Source: a virus
Direction: 5' to 3' (one strand)
DNA length: 30,605 bases
Virus record (IMG/VR): IMGVR_UViG_3300029787_000147
Span: 4,495-35,099 of that record
Both the position numbers and the translations under genes were made by a program. Every line of letters starts with the position of its first letter. The first letter of the stretch is position 1. The notes below the pieces were generated by a model. It was not told where the DNA came from. It saw nothing but the letters and a program-made list of their open reading frames with translations, and did no database searches. This document shows positions 1-8,836 of this stretch, one piece after another.

Positions 1-2
1 TA

Positions 3-3000
3 AAAACACTTAGACCTACTATTGGTTTAGATGTTGATGATTCTTATGTCCTTAGAACGGACCAAAGAACTCAGGTTCTTTCAGGTCATCCAATTCAAAT
101 GTACAACAACGAAGAAACTACATATGGCCCTAATAATGTGGAGGATGACTATGAGGGAATAGGAATCTTAGGTTTTGGTTATGAATCTACAAGCGGAGAT
201 ACGCGAGTTTTTCTCGACGGCAACCCCGGCTACACTACATCTTCAACTGTCAACATTGAGAAGACAACAAGCCATAATGCTACCGGCGTTCAGCCACAAG
301 CAGTCGGAACATATACTCTTAATGGGATAACAAATCAATTTCTTGATTTTGATGCTGGTGACGTAACATACACTTTCGATTCAACTCCTAGATATATTTA
401 CGCTGGAAAATACATATGGGATGGAAACGGAATCCCTACAACTGCAAACGCATCTAATAGAAACTATTATTCTTTTATATTTTTAGGCGACCCCGCGTTA
501 GATGTAGGGGATAAGTTTGTAGTTCCAGAAGTAAAAGGACATACACAAATACAAGACAAAGTTCATACTGTTATATCATCAGGAGAATTCAGTAATTTTT
601 CATCCATAAATTTAGCGGGGTCAAATAGGTCTGGTTATTATACAGGGGTAGGAAACAGTGCGGCTGGTAGTAGTGCTATATACAATGGTTTTTTTAAGTT
701 AGATTTAGGCGATGAATCTTTTACTGATGCTACTAGAACTGGTGGACCCAAACTATATGTCGTAGTTACAGATTGTAAATACGGTTCATCGGGAGCGGAA
801 TACGGTACGTTTAGTAACGCAGTAGCAACAACCACTGTAAACGCAATAACACAGCCGGGTGCTTCTAGTATGACTCTCACAGATGCCACATCATTTGACG
901 GCTCCGGCTCTGCCGCTAAACCGGCATCGTTATCAAGCCTTGGTATAAATTTTGATTTTATAACATACACTGGTAAATCATCTAATGATTTAACAGGAAT
1001 ACCTACGTCTGGTGACGCTGCAATTAGACTACCATTATTCCTCACAGGCGGCGCACCTACTGTAACCCAACCCGGATGGTTGTTTGGGACAGACAGAGGT
1101 ATAATAGCAAGCGATAGAGGTATAGTAACACCAATACCTGCATCACTAACTGACATTTCCCAAAGAGCAGCACACGCAGTTTGGATGCGCGACCTACCCC
1201 ATTCACTTTGGTTTCAGTATCATTTTGGTAACATGACCGGAACTGGTTCGGTAGGTCTTTCTGCTGCCAATAAGACTGGAAAAACTGCGGCGGCAGTTTC
1301 AGCGGGGGCTAAAGTAATAGAAATAGGAGCGACTTTATACGCCGCTTTACCTAGTTTTGGTGTAGGTCAATTAGGCCCAACTCTAACAGCCGGTTCTGGA
1401 GTTATAAATACAATTCAATCTCAATTAGATAAAGTAACATTAGATACATTTATTTACAAAGGTAAAGCAACTACTGGTGGTCGTTACTATCTTATAGGTT
1501 GTGATTTTATTAGTAAAGACCACGATACGTTATCTTTTATCGGTATTACTGACATAAGTAACGACTACAAACATTGTTGGCTTTTATGGGCAGACATGAG
1601 AAATGATGGTACTGCTGACGCAGACGGCGGTAGAAGAAAACAAAGTTTTGGTATATTAGAACCTACGATAGAAAATTACGAAGTAGAACTATTCTATGCA
1701 GACCAAGTTAATGTTGATGGAAACCCGGACTCTTTTACCGACCTTAAATTAGGCGAGGATATTGATTTGTGGGAAGTAGACTCTACTACTGACCCTTCTA
1801 CTGGTGGTGCGTTTTCAAGACCTCCAGATTACTCTACTGGAGCAGCGGTTTCTGGAATAGCAGACGCTTCAAGTGCGCTTAGATTGACAGTTAGTTCTGG
1901 TCACGGTGTTGTCGCTAACGATTATATTCACGTCTTTAACAGTCTAAAGCACGATGGAGTTTACAAGGTATCTGCTGTAACATCAACAACAATAACATTA
2001 GCGGCAAACACATATGTCGCATCTGACGCTGGTAACACAGGGGGTATTCATTTCTGTAAAGTTATAGGTAGCGGTAAAGAATCGAATTCCGGGTTTCACG
2101 GTTGGGAGGAAAAGGCTGGCGCACTCCTTATTGTTGACTCTGCCAAATTTTTCAATCTTAATACAACTACTAATGATGGTAGGTTGTATAATAAGGTAGG
2201 TGGTAGAACAAGCCTTGGTGATTATGTTTCTTCAAGAGAAGGATTCCCCTCTTTGATAGATAATTATTGGAAACAGGCAACTGCCTCGCACTTGACTGTC
2301 GGCCCACCTTACGCTACTCACCGTAATGCTGCTCGCATAGCCACTTCTAGTTCTTTGATAGATAGTTCTATAACAATAGGAGATAGGCATATAGAAGTTG
2401 AAGATGGTGGTGTTTTTGATAAAAGTGGTGTAGGTCGTGTTATTGGGTCGAAGGGAGAAAACACTACTACTAATTACATTTTGTGGAAAGAAAGAGTGAA
2501 AGATGTACACACAGGGACAGTGACCTCAAATGGGACCAGTGGTGCTACTATATTCACTCTTACGGATTCTTCTGCTGATTTTTCAGCACTTGAGGAAGCC
2601 ATCACAAAAGAGCAATACCCTAAAATTAAAAATACTACGACAGGAGAAACAAGCATAATAGTTAGTTATGTAGGTTCAACAACAATAGGTATAGCAAAGA
2701 CAAACTACACAACTGGAACGCCACCAGTTGAAGATTTAGACGATTATCAGAATATCAATGGTTGGGGTTCGATAGCAAACGGAAATGAATATGTTATACC
2801 TGCACAACTTGTAAGTGTTTATGGTACATCTCTTTCAAACCTCGCCAATACGCCATCAGCAACTTATTCCGAAATAGAAAGTAAGATACAAGAAGAATGG
2901 TTAAAGGAACACATATATCGAACAAGGGCTGGAACTACATTTGCTTTATTACCTGTTATAGAATTCAGTATGAGTATTGGTACTGGTCAACAGCAATTCG

Positions 3001-5621
3001 ATTCAATAGGTATTGTAAATACAATAGGCTCTCCTTATGCTTTGAGATTAATGATGAGGGTTCGTGGTTTTGTAGAAAGCCCGAATCAAGGAACGTATTA
3101 CGAAAGTGATAAAATGCGTATGATGTGGAATGCTGGTTTAATGAAAACGTGGTTGCCACGCACTCGTTTATCTTGTATTCACGATATATCTAATGTACCA
3201 AACACTACTATGTTAGCAGTAAATGGTAATCTTGATGTTGATACTCAAGATGATTTTGGTTCAGTATTTGATGCGCGTAGTAAAACTTTATTTGGTGTTA
3301 TACGCGGTATGCAAGGAACTAGCGGTCTTGCGAGGACTAACGGCAATCAACTTAATTTTGCTTATCTCGCTGGTAGAGATGGTAGAATTGATTTTAGACC
3401 TCGTTATAATTCTGGTTTTGCTTTTGATAGAAGTAATTTAATGGTCAGCGACATGAAAACAGATATGGCAGGTACAGTTACTCATGTAAGAGTGTATTAC
3501 AAAAACGGTCAATCTTTTTGTGACTTCCCAAGACCATCTTTATCGGACACTACTCGTTGGAAAATTATTGAAATGCCGGGAATTGCTAATCACAGTGAAG
3601 CGGAAGCGGTAGCGAAACATGAATATAGGAAGTCACAAAACACAAGACTTTCTATCGTCGCTGAACCAATTAGGTCAAGCACCGAAACTAACAAAATGTT
3701 AAGTGGTGGTCGCTATGGTTATATAGCAGACACACAAAGATTGTTAGATGGCTTTAGTGGCGCAAGAATGTATGATATGTTTGCAGTAGGTTACGGGTTT
3801 TCGCCATTCCCCGGTATGAATAATGCTATGGATGGGAACCTAAAGACCACAAGTGGAAAAATCCGTTATGGACAAGCGGCCCCTTACACGGCCATAGGAA
3901 CTTCGGGTACACCTACTAGAACTGCATATGATGAGCATTATTACTCTTATGGTGCTAACAGTTTATCTTACGGTATGCAAGTTGTTCATATCCCTAAAGA
4001 TATGCCTCTTGTAAGCGGAACTACAAGTAATGACTTAAGATGTTTCATAGTTCTCAAAGAACAAGAAGTAACAAGTATTGACGATGCTGAGTTTCATTTA
4101 TTATTAGTTGATTATTCCTTTAGTAACTCAACCACAGGCAACGGTGGAGGAACATCACCATCAGCCGCTTTGGCTCCCTCGCTTGCTGGAACAGAAGCAA
4201 ACGCTACTTCTTATGTAACTGTTAAAAATAGTGGGTTTTATCAAATACGAGTACCCCAAACTTACTCAAGTACGCTATATACTGCTGGCGCACAAATAGT
4301 AGTTTCTTTCAACGCAGAATATTGTCGTGCGCTTCTAAGACATAGATGTGGCGACCCTACACAAACGGCACACGCTTCGTCCGGTTACATACTTGATAAC
4401 GCTCATGTACTTACGGGTATATCTTCTCTAGCATACACAGCGGGAAATGATAACAGTCTTTTCCCTCTTGGTGGGCGTAAGTATTCTGAGTTTGGTGATT
4501 TTGCTTACGGACGTAGCGAATGGTATGCTCCTAGACTTCATATAGTTCCCGATGTAAAATTTGTACCCGGAACCTTCGCAACATATACGGATAAGGCTTT
4601 ACAACTAAACTCAGAAACTATGGTTATACAAAGTGTATCATGGGACACTAAGGGTAAAGATATTGAAGATGTTAAAATAAAATTAGAGAGAGATATGAAT
4701 TTGCCACCAAGCGGTGTTTTACCTTACATAGCAACTATGGGTATTAATCCAAGAACGGGTTCAACCGACAGCACTGGTGGTTCGGGTGCAGACTCTCCTC
4801 AACCTACACCATACCCCGATACGAATGGGCCGGGTGATGGTGCTGGTGGTTACGGTGGTTCGTACCCCGGTTTAGACCCGCTGCCCGGCAACAACCCAAG
4901 TCCCGGCTTACCAACAGGAGGAGTAACACCTCCTACAAACTCACCCGGAGGAGCGCACTCCCCTAGTTCTGGTGCAAATCAATTGACCAGTGGTATTTAT
5001 GGAAACATGAAAGGTAGGATGGCTCTCGATAATGATATGTTTAGTTCACAAGGCTCTTTTTCTATATTAGGTCAAAGAAAACCATCTCCTTTACCTTCGA
5101 TGATGGTTCCAGCGACTAATTCCGGTTTAGGTAATATATCACCTGCTTTTGGTGGTGCTACAAAAGGTGATGGGGAAATGGTTTTGCCGGGTGTCGGTAA
5201 CTCAGATAATACAGGAGATTCATCTAGTGGTATTGAAACCTCAGTAGCAGTACCCCTTAATGTGGTTTCAGAAACGGTAAATGTGACTGGTGTTATTTCT
5301 TGCGCTCCAAACTCGGTAGGAAGCGAAAAAGCAGTATTAAACTGTTCTATTGAATGTGTTGAAACAGGAGAGGTATTAAATAACGATATAATGATTAGTA
5401 CAGGAACTTCAAAACAAACAATAGACTTGATACCTAATGCTACGTTAAATGGCTCAAGCACATTGGGTAATAATCTCAGAGTGATTATATCAAGAACTCC
5501 AGAATTCAGCAAAGATACTGCAAACTTTAACTCAGTAAAAATTCACTCTCTTGACATATTGTTTGACCAAGCAGCCTTTAATACACCGGGATTAAATCAA
5601 CAATTCAAGACGTTTTCGTGA
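3..5621 (+). CDS. Giant virion/tail protein, 5'-truncated by window edge
   Basis: Only plus-strand gene. The frame is open from the first bases of the window through to the stop at 5621 (about 1,872 codons), so the real start lies upstream; the ATG at 99 is internal. The protein is rich in Gly, Ser, Thr and Asn with no enzymatic motif. Around nt 1,840-2,060 there is a module of the kind seen in phage tail proteins (hydrophobic, NDG-like turn 'KHDGVYKV', then 'TITL'). The part from about nt 3,250 to 4,720 looks like a baseplate or tail-tip protein (ends 'ETMVIQSVSWD...DVKIKLERD'). A Gly/Pro/Ser linker at about nt 4,740-4,990 separates it from a beta-rich C-terminal domain that could bind a surface ligand. 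The family is not recognised; a virion role is inferred from size, composition and the strand switch to the replication genes. Confidence 0.55.
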   Translation, partial: KTLRPTIGLDVDDSYVLRTDQRTQVLSGHPIQMYNNEETTYGPNNVEDDYEGIGILGFGYESTSGDTRVFLDGNPGYTTSSTVNIEKTTSHNATGVQPQAVGTYTLNGITNQFLDFDAGDVTYTFDSTPRYIYAGKYIWDGNGIPTTANASNRNYYSFIFLGDPALDVGDKFVVPEVKGHTQIQDKVHTVISSGEFSNFSSINLAGSNRSGYYTGVGNSAAGSSAIYNGFFKLDLGDESFTDATRTGGPKLYVVVTDCKYGSSGAEYGTFSNAVATTTVNAITQPGASSMTLTDATSFDGSGSAAKPASLSSLGINFDFITYTGKSSNDLTGIPTSGDAAIRLPLFLTGGAPTVTQPGWLFGTDRGIIASDRGIVTPIPASLTDISQRAAHAVWMRDLPHSLWFQYHFGNMTGTGSVGLSAANKTGKTAAAVSAGAKVIEIGATLYAALPSFGVGQLGPTLTAGSGVINTIQSQLDKVTLDTFIYKGKATTGGRYYLIGCDFISKDHDTLSFIGITDISNDYKHCWLLWADMRNDGTADADGGRRKQSFGILEPTIENYEVELFYADQVNVDGNPDSFTDLKLGEDIDLWEVDSTTDPSTGGAFSRPPDYSTGAAVSGIADASSALRLTVSSGHGVVANDYIHVFNSLKHDGVYKVSAVTSTTITLAANTYVASDAGNTGGIHFCKVIGSGKESNSGFHGWEEKAGALLIVDSAKFFNLNTTTNDGRLYNKVGGRTSLGDYVSSREGFPSLIDNYWKQATASHLTVGPPYATHRNAARIATSSSLIDSSITIGDRHIEVEDGGVFDKSGVGRVIGSKGENTTTNYILWKERVKDVHTGTVTSNGTSGATIFTLTDSSADFSALEEAITKEQYPKIKNTTTGETSIIVSYVGSTTIGIAKTNYTTGTPPVEDLDDYQNINGWGSIANGNEYVIPAQLVSVYGTSLSNLANTPSATYSEIESKIQEEWLKEHIYRTRAGTTFALLPVIEFSMSIGTGQQQFDSIGIVNTIGSPYALRLMMRVRGFVESPNQGTYYESDKMRMMWNAGLMKTWLPRTRLSCIHDISNVPNTTMLAVNGNLDVDTQDDFGSVFDARSKTLFGVIRGMQGTSGLARTNGNQLNFAYLAGRDGRIDFRPRYNSGFAFDRSNLMVSDMKTDMAGTVTHVRVYYKNGQSFCDFPRPSLSDTTRWKIIEMPGIANHSEAEAVAKHEYRKSQNTRLSIVAEPIRSSTETNKMLSGGRYGYIADTQRLLDGFSGARMYDMFAVGYGFSPFPGMNNAMDGNLKTTSGKIRYGQAAPYTAIGTSGTPTRTAYDEHYYSYGANSLSYGMQVVHIPKDMPLVSGTTSNDLRCFIVLKEQEVTSIDDAEFHLLLVDYSFSNSTTGNGGGTSPSAALAPSLAGTEANATSYVTVKNSGFYQIRVPQTYSSTLYTAGAQIVVSFNAEYCRALLRHRCGDPTQTAHASSGYILDNAHVLTGISSLAYTAGNDNSLFPLGGRKYSEFGDFAYGRSEWYAPRLHIVPDVKFVPGTFATYTDKALQLNSETMVIQSVSWDTKGKDIEDVKIKLERDMNLPPSGVLPYIATMGINPRTGSTDSTGGSGADSPQPTPYPDTNGPGDGAGGYGGSYPGLDPLPGNNPSPGLPTGGVTPPTNSPGGAHSPSSGANQLTSGIYGNMKGRMALDNDMFSSQGSFSILGQRKPSPLPSMMVPATNSGLGNISPAFGGATKGDGEMVLPGVGNSDNTGDSSSGIETSVAVPLNVVSETVNVTGVISCAPNSVGSEKAVLNCSIECVETGEVLNNDIMISTGTSKQTIDLIPNATLNGSSTLGNNLRVIISRTPEFSKDTANFNSVKIHSLDILFDQAAFNTPGLNQQFKTFS

Positions 5622-6327
5622 TTGGGTCACGTAAAGATAATATTCGTCGCGCCTTTTCTCTACCGATACCCGGAATCTTCATCAACTGTTTCTGCGAAGT
5701 TTTATTGTTTAGTAATTTAGGAATTGTATTGAATTCATCCATGACTTGTTCTGCTAAATGTGGTGTTATACCTTGGATGGATGATAACGCCTTGATAGGG
5801 GCCTCTAGGTTTGCCGTCTGAGCCACCTTTACGGTTTTGGGTACGTTACCTAGCCTGTCGGTAATTAGGTGGTTTGTGTGGGTCGTTATGATGAAATCTA
5901 CGAACTCATCCATCGTTAGAAATTGCATGAATTTAATATTAGGGAATCGAGAATAAAAAGATACTTTGAAAGATTTTATTACTGACCTCATTTTAGACAT
6001 TTCTTTCGCTACCGATTGTGCAGTAGGTCTTCCGCCGGGAACCCAAGGTTTCAATTTAGTTCCGTAGACAACTAACATAGGATTCTCAAACGCTTCTTCA
6101 AGGTCACGTAATTGTGCTACAATAGTTCTATTTCTACCGATTCCCAAGATAGACCTATACAAGTCGTTTATTTCCTTGGCTTCTATTCCTATATCTCCTA
6201 TGATATAATCAGCCGAGTCTAAACGCGCTACTTTTGCTATCCCATTTGATGATTGATTTGCATCACCACCACGCATAAGCATTTTGTGTATGACCTTCTC
6301 ATTCTCTCGGTCATCTATAAGAATCAT
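5605..6327 (-). CDS. XPF/ERCC4-type structure-specific nuclease with helix-hairpin-helix tail
   Basis: 240 aa. The ERCC4 nuclease core is visible: DDRE at residues 5-8, GD at 44-45, then E49-A50-K51 with D55 in place of the usual ERKxxxD, followed by R65/R67 and Q72. Two helix-hairpin-helix DNA-binding elements follow, at about 178-199 (SIQGI) and 211-230 (KIPGIGREKARRI). This is the domain order of the nuclease half of archaeal XPF/Hef proteins without the helicase half. Such enzymes cut branched or flapped DNA, which fits fork repair or resolution of replicating viral DNA. Its 3' end overlaps the convergent virion gene by 17 nt. The Ala in place of Arg in the ERK motif is unusual; the flanking acidic residues and Lys are kept, so activity is probable. 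Confidence 0.8.
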   Translation of the reverse strand: MILIDDRENEKVIHKMLMRGGDANQSSNGIAKVARLDSADYIIGDIGIEAKEINDLYRSILGIGRNRTIVAQLRDLEEAFENPMLVVYGTKLKPWVPGGRPTAQSVAKEMSKMRSVIKSFKVSFYSRFPNIKFMQFLTMDEFVDFIITTHTNHLITDRLGNVPKTVKVAQTANLEAPIKALSSIQGITPHLAEQVMDEFNTIPKLLNNKTSQKQLMKIPGIGREKARRILSLRDPITKTS

Positions 6328-6339
6328 AGATAATGCTAT

Positions 6340-6360
6340 GTTGACTCCCTTTATTAATTA
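6340..6360 (-). promoter_or_regulatory. Possible TATA promoter for the ERCC4 gene
   Basis: Between the primase stop and the nuclease ATG (29 nt) the minus strand carries an A/T-rich box (TTAATAAAG, about 6348-6356). Its centre is about 25 nt upstream of the ATG at 6327, the spacing expected for a leaderless archaeal transcript. No Shine-Dalgarno sequence is seen before this ATG. Confidence 0.4.
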
Positions 6361-7356
6361 AGCGCACCAACAATCATGCCCATCGCACAAACCGCGAGCA
6401 GCGTACCATCCAGCAGAGGGCGACCTATCGTAACTTAGTAGCGTTTTGATATGCCCTCTACTTACAGTAGGGTTAAAATCTCTCCAATCTAGTGTTTCTA
6501 TGTATGTCAATATCTCATCTTCCATAGACTTCAATTTGTCTGCCGGTACACTAGCCGCTGGAGCAAACCAGCGTAGGTTTTCAGCCATATGTAATACTAA
6601 TGCCACACGAATCTCATGAGCAGGGTTACTTACTTGTATTGCGCTATCCAAACAAGGAGGTATTGGCACAGTGCTATGTGTACCTACTTCGCCCGAAAAT
6701 GTTCCCTTAGATACCCATTGTTCTGTTTCTGGATTCTCGATAGCCCACTTTGTAATAGAGAAGGTAGGTGATAAATCATCGCCACGAAACGGGTCGAGAT
6801 GTGTGTAATCATTTACTGGTCTTGTAGGTATGATAAAGTCCATAGGTGAATCAGCAAATTCACGCGCATCTACATTGACTGCCCATCTACCTCTACTTAC
6901 ATTGAATGTATCTGGAATCCTAGTCATCTTCTTAGCGAAACCCACACCATCTAATGTCTTTAGGTCATGTGCCTTACTGCGCTCGTAACGATTTAGTTTT
7001 CGGTCCCATGAGCCTCCGATAACAGGCTCCCTGAACAACTGATGTACGTGGAATCCACGACCAGTAGCAACTAATCTTACATCGCCTTCTAAGCGATTTA
7101 TCAGTGTTGCTACATCACGCTTGACATCATTTATACCACCACGTTCACCCATATCGAAATCCCACCATGCTCGGTCAATAACTACACTATTGTAGTCAGG
7201 CTTCCAATGCCTTTGGGGGTCACGTTCTTTGAAAGAGAATAAGGAAGTATAACAATTTGCTTTACCGTTTACGGTATCAACGTAAGAGGAAAATCTATCT
7301 ATCGAAGGACAAATGCTACGCCGAAGTCCAATCTCGCGAGGGAATGAAAGAAGCAT
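6358..7356 (-). CDS. Archaeo-eukaryotic primase, PriS catalytic domain fused to PriL-like Fe-S domain
   Basis: 332 aa. The N-terminal half has AEP motifs: the metal-binding DFD at residues 66-68 (WWDFDMGERG), the nucleotide-binding GRGFHVH at 99-105, and a basic strand followed by NVD (161-163). The C-terminal part resembles the PriL C-terminal domain: PPC at 233-235, a helix with HEIR (247-250), then YAARGLC and CWC, giving Cys235, 324, 329 and 331 as candidate ligands of a [4Fe-4S] cluster. In most archaea these domains sit on two proteins, PriS and PriL; a fused version is known from Nanoarchaeum and some mobile elements. It should make RNA or DNA primers for the PolB encoded downstream in the same block. 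The start ATG lies just after the stop of the small 7360-7521 gene. Confidence 0.75.
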   Translation of the reverse strand: MLLSFPREIGLRRSICPSIDRFSSYVDTVNGKANCYTSLFSFKERDPQRHWKPDYNSVVIDRAWWDFDMGERGGINDVKRDVATLINRLEGDVRLVATGRGFHVHQLFREPVIGGSWDRKLNRYERSKAHDLKTLDGVGFAKKMTRIPDTFNVSRGRWAVNVDAREFADSPMDFIIPTRPVNDYTHLDPFRGDDLSPTFSITKWAIENPETEQWVSKGTFSGEVGTHSTVPIPPCLDSAIQVSNPAHEIRVALVLHMAENLRWFAPAASVPADKLKSMEDEILTYIETLDWRDFNPTVSRGHIKTLLSYDRSPSAGWYAARGLCDGHDCWCA

Positions 7357-7359
7357 ATC

Positions 7360-7521
7360 TCAACCAACCACCTGCTCATGTCCACACGCGCAGACTGCTA
7401 CAACGATAGGGGTTCTTTCGCCACCTTCCTCGCTAGTCACACTCCAAAGGGTCATTTCATCTACCCATTCACAATCGCCACTACCTTCGTCTTTTGCACA
7501 TACTGTTACTTCTTTACTCAT
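7360..7521 (-). CDS. Small cysteine-containing protein, unknown
   Basis: 53 aa, missed by length cut-offs. The ATG overlaps the stop of the Cas4-like gene by 4 nt (ATGA), and its own stop lies 3 nt before the primase ATG, so it fills the space exactly. It has Cys at 8 and 16 and a C-terminal CACGH, so a single metal site is possible. Otherwise acidic; no family recognised. The gap-free spacing on both sides is the main reason to call it a gene. Confidence 0.6.
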   Translation of the reverse strand: MSKEVTVCAKDEGSGDCEWVDEMTLWSVTSEEGGERTPIVVAVCACGHEQVVG

Positions 7522-8369
7522 TGTATCACGTCCGGTTCTAATCCACTAAGAATCCCCTCACACGACATGGAAAAATCGCACCATTCGGGGCAAAAATAAT
7601 CATTCCACTTCATCGGCCATTGATGGGAAACTAGAGACTCTACGGTGTTGTTTAAGGATTTGGGGAATGTATTAAGTGACCTTTTTGGTACTTGCTCCAT
7701 AACAGCAACGCCACAAGTTTCTCCCAACCAAACTTGTTTGCCACGTTTCCCTATCTCATCTAACATACGTTCATCAGTACAGTCTGGAGCGATGTAAAGG
7801 AAGTGTGTGATGTTGTCATAACCAGCCTGTGTAAGCATCCTGTGATAGAACACAAGTTCTTTCCGAGTACGGCTTAGTTTGGAAGGGTTCATGTTACCAG
7901 TTTTGAGTTCTACGATAATGATACCGCCATCTGGATGACGTAAAACACCGTCAATCATACCACTCCAAATGATAGGAATAGTGCCTAGATTCTCGGTTAC
8001 AAAATCTTCATAGAGGTATCTCTTTTCTTCTACTTCTACTACATCAAGACCGCCAAGAGATGACGCTATGCCGTGAATCAACTTAGCCATTTCATCGACT
8101 CCAGTATCTCCAGCGACACCTTCTTTCTCAGCGACGGCTTGTATAACGTCCGGTCCTTCTACTAGACTTGCTTCCATCACAGAATGTATAGCAGTACCAC
8201 GAATCGCTGCCTCTCCAACAGGAGGGTTAGGAACTCCACTCATGTATCTCCACCAATACTGGCGAGGACACTTCTGATAATTCATAAAGGATGATTTACT
8301 CACTCTTAAAATAGGTAGTTCTCCTACCTTGTAAGAAGATTGTTCGACTTGTTCCGGGGTGGCGTCCAT
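7518..8369 (-). CDS. Cas4/RecB-like PD-(D/E)XK nuclease with Fe-S cysteines
   Basis: About 283 aa from the ATG at 8369 (a TTG lies one codon further up). Residues below are counted from that TTG: C35 in YQKCPRQYWW, GTAIH with H63, D141 in MIDGVL, and VELKTG with E155 and K157. C-terminal C261, C265 and C271 complete, with C35, the four-cysteine pattern of Cas4, AddB and Dna2-type nucleases that hold a [4Fe-4S] cluster. Such enzymes degrade or resect DNA ends. No cas1, cas2 or repeat array is present, so the context points to viral DNA replication or recombination rather than CRISPR adaptation. The start overlaps the preceding stop as TGATG. Confidence 0.8.
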   Translation of the reverse strand: MDATPEQVEQSSYKVGELPILRVSKSSFMNYQKCPRQYWWRYMSGVPNPPVGEAAIRGTAIHSVMEASLVEGPDVIQAVAEKEGVAGDTGVDEMAKLIHGIASSLGGLDVVEVEEKRYLYEDFVTENLGTIPIIWSGMIDGVLRHPDGGIIIVELKTGNMNPSKLSRTRKELVFYHRMLTQAGYDNITHFLYIAPDCTDERMLDEIGKRGKQVWLGETCGVAVMEQVPKRSLNTFPKSLNNTVESLVSHQWPMKWNDYFCPEWCDFSMSCEGILSGLEPDVIQ

Positions 8370-8506
8370 CAAACAACCTCCGCACCAAGAATATCTTCTA
8401 GGGTGCGGATAAGAAGTCTTCGTGGCACATCTCCCATATCGCCACCTCGCTTTAGACCTGCTATGTAACGTATAAGTCGGTCTTGCATATCAGTTCCTTC
8501 TCTCAT
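8369..8506 (-). CDS. Small basic protein, unknown
   Basis: 45 aa. It begins with ATGA overlapping the stop of the zinc-ribbon gene at 8503 and ends with TGATG overlapping the Cas4-like start, with a GGGGGAGAG ribosome site just upstream. The sequence is Arg-rich and mostly helical (DRLIRYIAGLKRGG). No family recognised. Its position between exact overlaps suggests a translationally coupled partner of the nuclease. Confidence 0.6.
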   Translation of the reverse strand: MREGTDMQDRLIRYIAGLKRGGDMGDVPRRLLIRTLEDILGAEVV

Positions 8507-8802
8507 TCACTCTCCCCCGTAAAGTCGTTAAGTGTTGGTTGCCCCTCATTTAGAGGCTTGTTACAAGAAGGACATATTTCTTCTCGCTCTATACCTTCTA
8601 TTAGCGGTATGAGTATTTCTTGTTGACAAGACTGGCAAGTTATTTCTTCTGCCGCTCCCTGTTGTTTTAGATAAGAAAACATTATTACATTGATTCTGTG
8701 TATATCCATACTAACCGCTTGAGTAAACTGCATCAAGTATTGACGCATATCTTTTATATCACTTTCTATTTCGCGAATGCTTGGTTTCCTACTTCTACTC
8801 AT
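8503..8802 (-). CDS. Zinc-ribbon protein with helical N-terminus
   Basis: 99 aa from the ATG at 8802. This start is preferred over in-frame starts up to 8856 because a TATA box (about 8824-8831) lies about 26 nt upstream, implying a leaderless transcript. The N-terminal half is predicted helical and may be a coiled coil. The C-terminal half has CQSC and CPSC pairs about 20 residues apart, a classical zinc ribbon. Role unknown; it heads the small operon with the 45-aa protein and the Cas4-like nuclease. Confidence 0.65.
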   Translation of the reverse strand: MSRSRKPSIREIESDIKDMRQYLMQFTQAVSMDIHRINVIMFSYLKQQGAAEEITCQSCQQEILIPLIEGIEREEICPSCNKPLNEGQPTLNDFTGESE

Positions 8803-8819
8803 ACTATCACCTGTCTGTC

Positions 8820-8833
8820 TAACCATATAAAGT
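8820..8833 (-). promoter_or_regulatory. TATA box for leaderless zinc-ribbon/Cas4 operon
   Basis: Minus-strand CTTTATATGG at about 8823-8832 is centred roughly 26 nt upstream of the ATG at 8802. It lies just upstream of the end of the polymerase gene, and no copy of the 20-nt accessory-region element is present here. Confidence 0.55.
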
Positions 8834-8836
8834 TGC

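Noticed and set aside
638-1156. 172-codon minus-strand frame inside the virion gene
   Set aside because: Mirror of a Ser/Thr/Gly-rich coding region; no ribosome site, promoter or neighbour on that strand.
5072-5512. 146-codon minus-strand frame near the end of the virion gene
   Set aside because: Shadow of the plus-strand gene; composition follows from it and there is no start signal.
7518-8369. CRISPR-associated cas4
   Set aside because: No cas1, cas2 or repeats in the window; Cas4-like nucleases are common in archaeal viruses outside CRISPR loci.
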